Source: Gammaproteobacteria bacterium (GTDB lineage: Bacteria; Pseudomonadota; Gammaproteobacteria; Pseudomonadales; Halieaceae). From it: DNA of 64,000 nucleotides. Under the pieces are notes generated by a model. The model made no database searches. It was given only the letters and a program-made list of their open reading frames with translations, and was not told the DNA's origin. Shown piece after piece: positions 36,884 to 45,018 of this stretch. The stretch's first letter is position 1; the number at the start of each line of letters is the position of its first letter. The stretch lies in assembly GCA_030426545.1 (NCBI GenBank), contig JAUHYL010000005.1:43427-107426 (forward strand), read 5' to 3'. The translations under genes were made by a program, and so were the position numbers.

Positions 36884-38899
36884 TCAGGGGGTGGTTGCCG
36901 GGGCCTGGTGGAGTGCTTCGATGGCCGCCTTCTCCTCGAGGTATATCTGCAGCCAGTTTATGGGGAAATCCTCACGTTGGTAGCGCTCCAGTTCGGCGCT
37001 ATCCAGCCGCTCTATGTGCTCTTTTACGCCCCATTTGCGGGTGTCGCTCTCTCCCTTTGCCGCTGGCTCCTGGGCAACCAGCCGATCCAAATCGGGCAGG
37101 CTTGTGCCGCCATTGCTGTCCCAGATGGTCGGGCCGTAGTAGAAATCGCTGCCTTCCAGCTCTGCGCTGATATCCATATCGGCGTTGCCGCAGCCCGTTT
37201 GTCCCAGGGTAACGGTTCTGGGGGCCGTCACGTACCCGTACCCCTGTGTAAACGGGCTGTAGGCCAGCTTGCCATCGGCGTTTATGGCGGGTTCGGCGCT
37301 GGTGATCAGTTTGCATTTGATGTCGTCGGGCGACAGATCCGGTTCAAGCTGCAGCAGCAGGGCAATGATGCCGGATACCATCGCGGTGGCCTGGGAGGTG
37401 CCGGTCGACACGAACTCGCCAGAGGCGAGGAAATTTTCGGGGTCTTCCTCCGCCATGCCGGACTCCGGATGAATCAGCCCCGTCATGTGCCCCCCCAGTG
37501 CCACCACATCAGGTTTCACGTGGCCGCTGGGCGTTGGCCCGCGAGATGAAAAATCCGGGATGTAGTCATCGTCACGGGTATCGGGTGTCCAGGAGTCGGT
37601 TACGGCACCCACCGTGATGGCGTAAGGCAGGTTCCCCGGGGAGTCGATAGTCAGCATTTCAGGGCCGTCGTTGCCCGCCGCCGCCACTACCACGATACCG
37701 GCCGCCCAGGCGCGCAGAACGGTCTGGTTAATAAAATCCTCCCAATAGGGCCAGCGCGGCACCTGGCCCAGTGAGATGTTGAGCACGCGTATGCTGTATT
37801 GCTCGCGGTGGTCTACCACCCACTGAATGGCGCGGGCGATATCCAGAAAGTGCGCCCTGCCTTCCCTGTCCAGCACTTTCACGGCCACGAGGTTTGCGTC
37901 GGGCGCAACGCCCCGGTACCAGCCGGTTGGTTCGCCGTTGGCAAGCGTTGGCCCGCTGTGCGCGATGATGCTGCTCATGTGGGTGCCATGGCCGCTCTCG
38001 TCCAGCACCTCGCCGCCGGTTGTGTCGGTGATGGCGTCATAGCGCGCCAGGATGCGTGATTCCCCCCGGGTGTCCAGCGCCAGGGCGGGGTGTTCCCACA
38101 AGCCCGAGTCGATAACGGCTACGGTCACCCCTGCGCCGGTAATGCCCTGTTGGTGAAGGAGGTTAACGCCGGCGACCGTGTTGTAGTAATAGTCTTCGTG
38201 ATTGTTGGCGTAAGCGGGAACCAACTTGTCCGTACAGCCGCCCTTAAAGCTGGCCTCGATATGGAACTCGCGTTGCAATGGGGCCAGTTCGCGCAGGTGC
38301 TGTTGCGCGAAGCTCAGCGTGAGGTTGGAGCGCTCCACGATTACCGGCCGCTGCCTGCGTGGAAACTCGATGCTGACACGGCTGTCCTGCTGCGCCTTCA
38401 GCAGTGCAGGTGCCAGCGCCACACCGTCGAGCTCCACTCGTTGCAGCCGGCCCAGCCGCGCGGGCCAGTGGATATCCAGTTTTTCCCAGGTGACGGGCTG
38501 AGCCTGCTTGTTGTAAAGCGGCCACAGGATGTGGTCGTTGTTCACGGTGAACTCAATCTGCCCGCGCACCTCGCAGTCCTCGCTATTGCTTTCCGGCGGG
38601 TTGCCCGGGTCTTGCAGGCGTGCAAGATCATCGATGTGGTAACTGACGAGGCCAGAGTCCAGCACCTGATTGAGTTGACCGCGCGTCATCCTGGCGCCCA
38701 CTGCGTCGATGATAGGCAGGTCATGGGTGAGGGTTCCGCCGGAATCCGCGACCAGTTGTGTCAGCTCTGCGGAGGAGTTGCCGCGCAGCAGTACCTGCAG
38801 CGGCTCATGTGGATTGGCAGTAAAGAGGGAACAGGCTGCCAAGGGCAGGCAGGCAACGAGAAGTGCGGCCAGTTTGACGTGCGAGGGGGGCGCGCTCAT
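36884..38899 (-). CDS. Subtilisin-like (S8) protease lipoprotein
   Basis: A 671-residue exported serine protease. The signal peptide ends in a lipobox (LAAC, Cys23), so it is lipid-anchored. A prodomain-like region precedes the catalytic domain. Catalytic residues are Asp264 (AVIDSGLWEH), His304 (SGHGTH), oxyanion Asn410 (AAAGNDG) and Ser502 (GTSQATAMVSG). The order and spacing fit subtilases. Substrate is unknown. The repeat-protein gene follows 310 bases downstream on the same strand, and its RR sites are the kind cut by some S8 enzymes. The GGDEF/EAL gene lies 19 bases upstream, possibly co-transcribed. Confidence 0.9.
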   Translation of the reverse strand: MSAPPSHVKLAALLVACLPLAACSLFTANPHEPLQVLLRGNSSAELTQLVADSGGTLTHDLPIIDAVGARMTRGQLNQVLDSGLVSYHIDDLARLQDPGNPPESNSEDCEVRGQIEFTVNNDHILWPLYNKQAQPVTWEKLDIHWPARLGRLQRVELDGVALAPALLKAQQDSRVSIEFPRRQRPVIVERSNLTLSFAQQHLRELAPLQREFHIEASFKGGCTDKLVPAYANNHEDYYYNTVAGVNLLHQQGITGAGVTVAVIDSGLWEHPALALDTRGESRILARYDAITDTTGGEVLDESGHGTHMSSIIAHSGPTLANGEPTGWYRGVAPDANLVAVKVLDREGRAHFLDIARAIQWVVDHREQYSIRVLNISLGQVPRWPYWEDFINQTVLRAWAAGIVVVAAAGNDGPEMLTIDSPGNLPYAITVGAVTDSWTPDTRDDDYIPDFSSRGPTPSGHVKPDVVALGGHMTGLIHPESGMAEEDPENFLASGEFVSTGTSQATAMVSGIIALLLQLEPDLSPDDIKCKLITSAEPAINADGKLAYSPFTQGYGYVTAPRTVTLGQTGCGNADMDISAELEGSDFYYGPTIWDSNGGTSLPDLDRLVAQEPAAKGESDTRKWGVKEHIERLDSAELERYQREDFPINWLQIYLEEKAAIEALHQAPATTP

Positions 38900-38918
38900 G
38901 GACTGGGGGCGGCGGTGA

Positions 38919-40754
38919 TCAGTTATCTACAACTTTCTTCAGCTGGTTTTCCACCACCTTGCCAATTTGCTGGGAGAAGTTCTGCTCCAGCATGCTGGGT
39001 ACATCCTCCGGGTAAAGCGGGCGTGAGAAATAGAATCCCTGCAGCAGGTCACACTCGTTGCGAACCAGGTAGGACAGGTGGTGTTCGTTCTCAATACCTT
39101 CGGCGATAACACGCAGGTTCAGCGTCTTGGCCAGCGCAAGTATCGCATCAACGATGGCCGCGCCGTCGGTGGTGTCAAGATCAGAAACGAAGCTCTGGTC
39201 GATCTTGAGCGTATCGATAGGGAAGCGCTTCAGGTAGCTCAAAGAAGAGTAACCGGTGCCGAAATCATCCACGGCGAGGTCTACCCCCAGGTCCTTTAAC
39301 TGACGCAATCTGGCGATATTGGTTTCAGCGTCGGTCATAATGGCGCTTTCGGTCAGTTCCAGCTCCAGCCTGTCTGCGGCCAGACCAGACCGTGCAAGGA
39401 ATGCCTCAATCCGGTCCGGCAGATTGCGCTGGTTGAACTGCAGCGGCGAGATGTTCACGCAGACGCGAAACGGCTTCAGCCCGAGCTTGTCCCAATAGAG
39501 ACAATTGCGTGCCACTTCGTCCATCACCCACTCGCCCAGCTCGATAATCTGGCCGGTGCTCTCGGCAACGGGGATGAAATCCACCGGTGAAACCATGCCG
39601 CGCTCAGGGTGCTTCCAGCGCACCAGCGCCTCCATGCTGACCACTTCGCCGGTTTTGGTATTGATTTGTGGCTGGTAGCGCAGCTCGAGCTCGTCGTTGC
39701 GCATGGCATCGCGCAGCTCTTCTTCCATCTTCAGCTGCTCGACGGCCCGGGCATTCATGTCTTCGTTGTAGAAGCGATAGCACGCCCGGCCTTCGGCCTT
39801 GGCCACATACATGGCCGTGTCGGCGTTGCGCACCAGTGTGTCGGCGTCGGTTCCGTCCTGCGGATAGATGGCGATGCCGATACTCGGCGTCACCACAGGG
39901 TTATGCGATTGCAGCGCAATGGGTTCCGAAAGGCTGAGAAGAATGCGGCGTGCAACGTTTTTGATGTGGTCGATATCGTCAACGTCAGAAAGCACCACGG
40001 TGAATTCGTCGCCGCCCAGTCGTGCAATTTCAGTTGCGGCGCCCGCTTCGGCGTCTTTCTCGGCGTCGTTCTCCGACAGGTAGTTCACCACGTCGTCTTC
40101 GCGTAACTCGTTGGTCAGGCGCTTGGCAATTTCTACCAGCAGCCGGTCGCCGCGCGCGTGGCCGATGGAATCGTTAATCCGCTTGAAGTGATCCAGGTCG
40201 ATAAACATCAGCGCGGCGGAACAGCTGTGCCGTTGGGCGCGCTTCAAAATGCGGTTGAGCTGCTCATTAAAACTGCGTCGGTTGGGCAGGCTTGTCAGGG
40301 GATCGTAATACGCCAGGTAGCGCAGGCGGTCTTCCTGACGTTTGAGTGAGTTGAACGCGTTACTGGCGCGCAGCATGTACTGCACGTCGCGGCCAAGCAG
40401 CGACCAGTTCACAGGTTTGGTTTTGTACTGGGTGGCGCCGGCTTCAAAGCCCTGGTCAATAGAGTGGCGGTCGTCCGATCCGGTAACGATCATGATAGGG
40501 ATCGACTCACCCTGCGGCAGCTTGCGGATGCGTCGGCAGGCTTCCAGGCCCGTCATGCCGGGCATCTCCACATCGAGGAAAACGAGGTCTGGCCGCTCAC
40601 GCACAAACTGATCGATGGCCTCGACCCCATTGGCGGCCTCGATCACTTCCATGCCCTCTGCTTCAAGGCATTGTCGCGTCAACAGGCGTACGTTCTGGTC
40701 ATCGTCGACGACCAGAATTTTTGCCCGGTTGCGGCTGGATTCAGAATTCCCCAT
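38919..40754 (-). CDS. Response regulator with GGDEF and EAL domains
   Basis: A 611-residue cytoplasmic c-di-GMP regulator. An N-terminal receiver (KILVVDDDQNVRLLTR, FLDVEMPGMTG, KTKP) is followed by a diguanylate cyclase domain with LGGDEFTVVL and an intact phosphodiesterase domain (MEALVRWKHPERG, ELTESAIM, VDDFGTGYSSLSYLKRFPIDTLKIDQSF). Both active sites look complete, so the balance of synthesis and breakdown probably depends on phosphorylation. The sensor kinase is not linked, though the hybrid kinase nearby is a possible partner. It starts at ATG 40754 and ends 19 bases before the S8 protease gene. Confidence 0.94.
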   Translation of the reverse strand: MGNSESSRNRAKILVVDDDQNVRLLTRQCLEAEGMEVIEAANGVEAIDQFVRERPDLVFLDVEMPGMTGLEACRRIRKLPQGESIPIMIVTGSDDRHSIDQGFEAGATQYKTKPVNWSLLGRDVQYMLRASNAFNSLKRQEDRLRYLAYYDPLTSLPNRRSFNEQLNRILKRAQRHSCSAALMFIDLDHFKRINDSIGHARGDRLLVEIAKRLTNELREDDVVNYLSENDAEKDAEAGAATEIARLGGDEFTVVLSDVDDIDHIKNVARRILLSLSEPIALQSHNPVVTPSIGIAIYPQDGTDADTLVRNADTAMYVAKAEGRACYRFYNEDMNARAVEQLKMEEELRDAMRNDELELRYQPQINTKTGEVVSMEALVRWKHPERGMVSPVDFIPVAESTGQIIELGEWVMDEVARNCLYWDKLGLKPFRVCVNISPLQFNQRNLPDRIEAFLARSGLAADRLELELTESAIMTDAETNIARLRQLKDLGVDLAVDDFGTGYSSLSYLKRFPIDTLKIDQSFVSDLDTTDGAAIVDAILALAKTLNLRVIAEGIENEHHLSYLVRNECDLLQGFYFSRPLYPEDVPSMLEQNFSQQIGKVVENQLKKVVDN

Positions 40755-40906
40755 GCACGACTGGTATTAGTAATAATTATGACTCTCGTAGGCTATCATT
40801 ACGCGAACGCGTCGCCTAGTGGGAAAAACACCATTTAGGCAGTAAAAAGAATGGCTTAGGGCAGGCATAATCGATAAAAAAGTGGCGTGAAGGGGCTATA
40901 GGCGCG

Positions 40907-42136
40907 ATGCAATTCTACCCGGCCGCCTGGTTGAAACTGATCGTGCCGGCGGTGCTTATTGCCGCGGGATACTGGGGCCGGGCCGCTCTCGAATCATTCA
41001 GCGTGGATACGCAGATTTTTCTGCGCAACATGCCCTATCTGCTCGCCCTGTTATCCCTGTTGATGGCCTACCAGTTCAACCGCAGCCGGCTCCTGCTGGC
41101 AACCCTGTTTGTGGTGGGTTTTTACTGGCTGGTGCAGAACCAACTGCAGGTCAGCCTCGAGGATCCTGCGGCCGCGCGCACCTTTCTCTCCCTGAGTCTG
41201 GTACTGCCGGTGTTTTTCCTGATGCTGTTCCTGTTGCCCGAGCGCGGGGTGTTACACCCGGTGAGTGCGGTGGCGTTCCTGGGCGTTGCTGTTCTGGTTC
41301 TGCTGGTGTACTGGATGGCGCCCTGGTTGGGCGAGGCCAATGCCGGCGCCGTGGCCTACTACGCGCCATGGCCGGGGGAGCAGTATGTGCTCTCCTACGG
41401 CGCCTCGTTGCTGTGCCTGTTCGTTGCCCTTGTCGGTGTTTGCGCACTCGCATTGCGGCACGAAGAATCGGAGGCAGCCCTGCTGGGTGCGTTTGTTGCG
41501 CTGTACCTGGCCCTGGCCAAACTACATTATGAATCGGTTTCTACCGCCCTTTGCACCGCTGCCGGGCTGTGCATGCTGTGGGGCGTGCTGCGCAGTTCTC
41601 ACGCCATGGCTTATCGCGATGACCTCACCGGCCTGCCCGGCCGACGCGCACTCAACGAACGCCTGAAGCTTCTTGGCAGGCGGTTCACCATTGCGATGAT
41701 CGACGTCGATCACTTCAAGCGCTTTAACGACAAGCATGGCCATGACGTAGGCGATGACGTGCTGCGCCTGGTGGCCTCTCGTATTCGACGGGTGGGTGGC
41801 GGCGGCACGGCTTATCGCTACGGGGGCGAGGAATTTTGTGTGGTGTTTCCGCGGCGTTCGGTTGAAGAATGTCTCGACCCCATGGAAGAGGTGCGCGAGG
41901 AGATCGCGCACTACAAGATGTCCCTGCGCGACAGTTCACTGCGGCCCAAGCGCAAACGTGAAGGGGCCAGGCGACGCGGCGCAACGCGCATCAAGAACGA
42001 CGAGCTGAGGGTGACGATCAGTATTGGACTGGCGGAACGCGGAGAGGGCAACCTGGACCCGGATGCGGTCGTGAAGGCCGCCGATAAAAAGCTCTTCCAG
42101 GCGAAGCGCAAGGGTCGCAACCGGGTGCAGTCCTAG
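40907..42136 (+). CDS. Membrane diguanylate cyclase (GGDEF)
   Basis: A 409-residue inner-membrane protein with about six hydrophobic helices in the first 240 residues and a C-terminal GGDEF domain with active motif YRYGGEEFCVVFP. It makes c-di-GMP from GTP. No EAL domain. The membrane part has no recognised sensor family. It is divergent from the response-regulator GGDEF/EAL gene and convergent with the next one, placing three c-di-GMP genes together. Confidence 0.92.
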   Translation: MQFYPAAWLKLIVPAVLIAAGYWGRAALESFSVDTQIFLRNMPYLLALLSLLMAYQFNRSRLLLATLFVVGFYWLVQNQLQVSLEDPAAARTFLSLSLVLPVFFLMLFLLPERGVLHPVSAVAFLGVAVLVLLVYWMAPWLGEANAGAVAYYAPWPGEQYVLSYGASLLCLFVALVGVCALALRHEESEAALLGAFVALYLALAKLHYESVSTALCTAAGLCMLWGVLRSSHAMAYRDDLTGLPGRRALNERLKLLGRRFTIAMIDVDHFKRFNDKHGHDVGDDVLRLVASRIRRVGGGGTAYRYGGEEFCVVFPRRSVEECLDPMEEVREEIAHYKMSLRDSSLRPKRKREGARRRGATRIKNDELRVTISIGLAERGEGNLDPDAVVKAADKKLFQAKRKGRNRVQS

Positions 42137-42187
42137 CGCCGGCAGGCTAAGACGGAATTCCGGGATAGTTGGTAGAGCCGTTTGGTA

Positions 42188-43900
42188 TCAGGAGAAGCGG
42201 TGTTCGCGGCGCTTCAGCCCCTGCTCGCGTACAAACCTTGGCAGTTGTTGCAGCGGTATCGCCGGGCTGTAGTAAAACCCCTGCACCTGCGGGCAATGGT
42301 GTTGACGCAGGAATTCGATCTGCTCGTGGGTCTCAGCCCCCTCGGCGATTACCAGCATGCCCAGTCGGCGGCCCATCTCGATGATCATGGTGCACACGGC
42401 TTCCTGGTGCTCGTTGTAGGGCAGATCACGCACGAAACACTGGTCTATCTTCAGCGCTGATATAGGTAGCTCGGTGAGGTGGGAGAGCTGCGAAAAGCCG
42501 GTGCCGAAATCGTCCAGTGAGAACGAGATCCCCAGCTCACGCAATTCATTCATGCGCTCCTTGATGTCGTTCGTGCTGTTCAGGATGGTCGATTCGGTCA
42601 TCTCGAATTCAATCTTCGTCGCATCTGCGCCACTGCGGGCGATGATGTCTTTGACGATACCGACGAAGCGCTCTTCCTGAATCTGCGAGAACGAAATATT
42701 TACCGCCACGTCGACGTTTTCCATACGCTGTTCAGCCAGCCACGCCTGGGCATTGCACGCGTGCTGGATAACCTGGTAGCCGATGGTGCGCATCAAGCCC
42801 ATGTCTTCACAGGTAGACAGAAACTCGCCCGGATAGATGAGGCCACGCTCCGGGTGATTCCAGCGCAGCAACGCTTCCAGCCCTACCAGGTGGCCGCTGG
42901 GAAGATCCACGCGGGGCTGGTAGTGCAGCTCGAACTGATTTTTGCGCACCGCGGTTCGCAGTTCGGCCGCCAGTGAATTGTTGCTGTCAAAATCGAAGGC
43001 CAGCTTGTCGGAATAGCGGATAAAGCGCCCGCCCTCGATGCTCTTCGCCTGTTGCATGGCGCTGCGTGCGTGTTCCACCAGATCGGGGAATTCGGTGCCG
43101 TCTTCCGGGAACACGGCCGCGCCAATGCTGGCCTGCACCGCAACCTGCTGTTCACTGAGTATCATCGGCGCCGAGATGGATTTGAGCATCTTCTCGGCAA
43201 TGGCTTCGACGTCACCGATAGAGGAGACATCCTCCAGCACGACGGCAAACTCATCGCCGCCCACCCGCGCGATGCTGTCTGAACTGCGCAGCTTGTTGAT
43301 CAGGCGGCGCGAGATCGACTTGATCATGATGTCGCCGTCTTCTTCGCCGTAGTGGTCGTTGATCGTGGCAAACTGATCAATGTTGATATAAAGCAGGGCG
43401 GTGTTGAAACCGTAGCGCTGCGAGCGGCCCATGGCGCGCTCCAGGTGCGCGCGGAAACCCACCCGGTTCAGGGCGCCTGTGAGTGGGTCACGGTTGGAAA
43501 GTTGCTGAATCCTCTCCCTGGCCTGCTTCAGTTGGATGCTGTAGTCGAGTACGCGGTGTACCAGCGCATCCTGCAGGTCGCGGCGCAGCAGGTAATCCTG
43601 TGCGCCCAGTTCACGCAGTTGCGCGACGGTGGCGTTGTCCGCCTCGTCCAGAAGCAGTATCAGGGAAGCAGTGGCGTCGTGTTTGTTCGCCAGGCGCAGT
43701 ACGTATTCGGTTTCCGGGCCATAGGCCATGATGACCACGTCGATCATGGGGTCGAGCAGCGCCTCCAGCGGGCGCTCGAAGGAAGCGGAGGAGGCCAGTT
43801 TGAAGCGCGGGGGAACGGCGCGTTCAAGGCTGGCAGATAACACCAGGTGATCGGCCTCGTTCTCCGAGATTATGAGTACTGTCTGCTGCTCCACTTCCAA
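42188..43900 (-). CDS. GGDEF/EAL protein with degenerate receiver
   Basis: A 570-residue protein. Residues about 1-125 fold like a receiver but lack the phospho-acceptor: the usual DxxLLD strand reads VVIMAYGPE, and the lysine of the DYLTKP motif is changed (DYLLRR). GGDEF (VGGDEFAVVLED) and EAL (LEALLRWNHPERG, EFEMTES, LDDFGTGFSQLSHL, LKIDQCFVRD) motifs are intact. It may act in a way independent of phosphorylation. A TTG at 43900 opens the frame; a GTG two codons later at 43894 with AGGGA upstream is a better start. Confidence 0.9.
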   Translation of the reverse strand: MEVEQQTVLIISENEADHLVLSASLERAVPPRFKLASSASFERPLEALLDPMIDVVIMAYGPETEYVLRLANKHDATASLILLLDEADNATVAQLRELGAQDYLLRRDLQDALVHRVLDYSIQLKQARERIQQLSNRDPLTGALNRVGFRAHLERAMGRSQRYGFNTALLYINIDQFATINDHYGEEDGDIMIKSISRRLINKLRSSDSIARVGGDEFAVVLEDVSSIGDVEAIAEKMLKSISAPMILSEQQVAVQASIGAAVFPEDGTEFPDLVEHARSAMQQAKSIEGGRFIRYSDKLAFDFDSNNSLAAELRTAVRKNQFELHYQPRVDLPSGHLVGLEALLRWNHPERGLIYPGEFLSTCEDMGLMRTIGYQVIQHACNAQAWLAEQRMENVDVAVNISFSQIQEERFVGIVKDIIARSGADATKIEFEMTESTILNSTNDIKERMNELRELGISFSLDDFGTGFSQLSHLTELPISALKIDQCFVRDLPYNEHQEAVCTMIIEMGRRLGMLVIAEGAETHEQIEFLRQHHCPQVQGFYYSPAIPLQQLPRFVREQGLKRREHRFS

Positions 43901-44205
43901 TCCCTGATCGGCCTGGCCCGAAAGGGCCGGTTGAAAAAGGTGCCGGGGACCGCTGCAGGGCAGGGCGCAGAGGGAAAGAACCCCAGGCGTCTTATTCTTT
44001 AATTAACATGAAGTTATACGGAATAATTTAGCCGTTTTCTAGTGAATGTTTCTTTAAAATTACCATTCGCGATACTTTCCCATGGCGCGTGTCTGGTGGC
44101 ACGGGGCACCCTGAAAAAATGGCAGTCGTTCCTGGCCCGGGACGCTATTGCCTGCGCAGGGGCATACCGTAAGCTAGGCTGCTTCACAGTTTGAGTGAGA
44201 ACGCC
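43901..44205. other. Divergent promoter region with AT-rich patch
   Basis: A 305-base gap between a minus-strand and a plus-strand gene. It has an AT-rich patch around 43990-44060 including TTAATTAA, where promoters for both genes may lie. No operator or hairpin is convincing. Confidence 0.35.
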
Positions 44206-45018
44206 ATGAACGAAGAGCTCAAGTTTGACGTTTCCGAGGGTATTGCCCTGGTCACGTTGAATCGGCCGGAGGCCTATAACAGCATGTCGCCGGCGATTAT
44301 CGATGGCCTTGGTGAGGCCTACCGTCGCTGCGACGAGGATGACGCGATTCGCGTGGTCGTCGTCACCGGTGCTGGCAATGTGTTTTGCACTGGCGCAGAT
44401 ATGAGTGCCGGCGCGGATACCTTTGACGGCGCCGCGCAACAGGTCGAGATCGATTCCTGCCCGCTGAGTATGCAGGCCTGGGATGTGCGCAAACCGGTGA
44501 TTGCGGCCTGTAATGGCCATGCAGTGGGCGCCGGGATGGGCCTTGCGGTGCAGTGTGACATGCGCATCTTCGCCAATGAAGGTAAGTACGGTTTCCTGCA
44601 GTCCCGGCGTGGGGTGGTGACGGATTTTGCCATGGAGTACGTGTTGCCACGCCTGGTTGGCTTTGAACGCGCCTTCGAATTGCTGGTGCGCGCGCCGCGC
44701 CTCAGTGGTGAAGAGGCGGTGGCCTGGGGGCTTGCTGGGCGCAGTGTGCCCGCAACCGAGGTGCTGGATACCGCTATGGACATCGCCCGCGACATCGCCA
44801 CCCACTGTGCCCCGTTGGCAGTGGGATTGCACAAACGCCTGTTGTGGCAGGGGCTGGATATGAGCCTGGGCGAACTGGCAGCCATGGAGAGCCGGGCCCT
44901 CAACCACACTATGGCCAAGCCGGATGCGGTAGAGGGTGGCATGGCCTACTTTGAACGCCGTCCACCAAACTGGAACGGGCAGTTGGGCGAGGACTGGCCC
45001 GACTGGCTGACGCAATGA
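44206..45018 (+). CDS. Crotonase-family (enoyl-CoA hydratase-like) protein
   Basis: A 270-residue crotonase-fold protein with oxyanion-hole segments CTGADMSAGAD and GHAVGAGMGLAVQCDMRIFA. Neither catalytic glutamate of typical hydratases is present: GAGMGLA lacks the first and KYGFLQSRRG lacks the second, so it is probably an isomerase, hydrolase or other member. I use ATG 44206 with GTGAGAA before it. The stop codon overlaps the start of the DUF3604 gene (ATGA), so the two are translationally coupled, a clue to shared function. Confidence 0.85.
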   Translation: MNEELKFDVSEGIALVTLNRPEAYNSMSPAIIDGLGEAYRRCDEDDAIRVVVVTGAGNVFCTGADMSAGADTFDGAAQQVEIDSCPLSMQAWDVRKPVIAACNGHAVGAGMGLAVQCDMRIFANEGKYGFLQSRRGVVTDFAMEYVLPRLVGFERAFELLVRAPRLSGEEAVAWGLAGRSVPATEVLDTAMDIARDIATHCAPLAVGLHKRLLWQGLDMSLGELAAMESRALNHTMAKPDAVEGGMAYFERRPPNWNGQLGEDWPDWLTQ

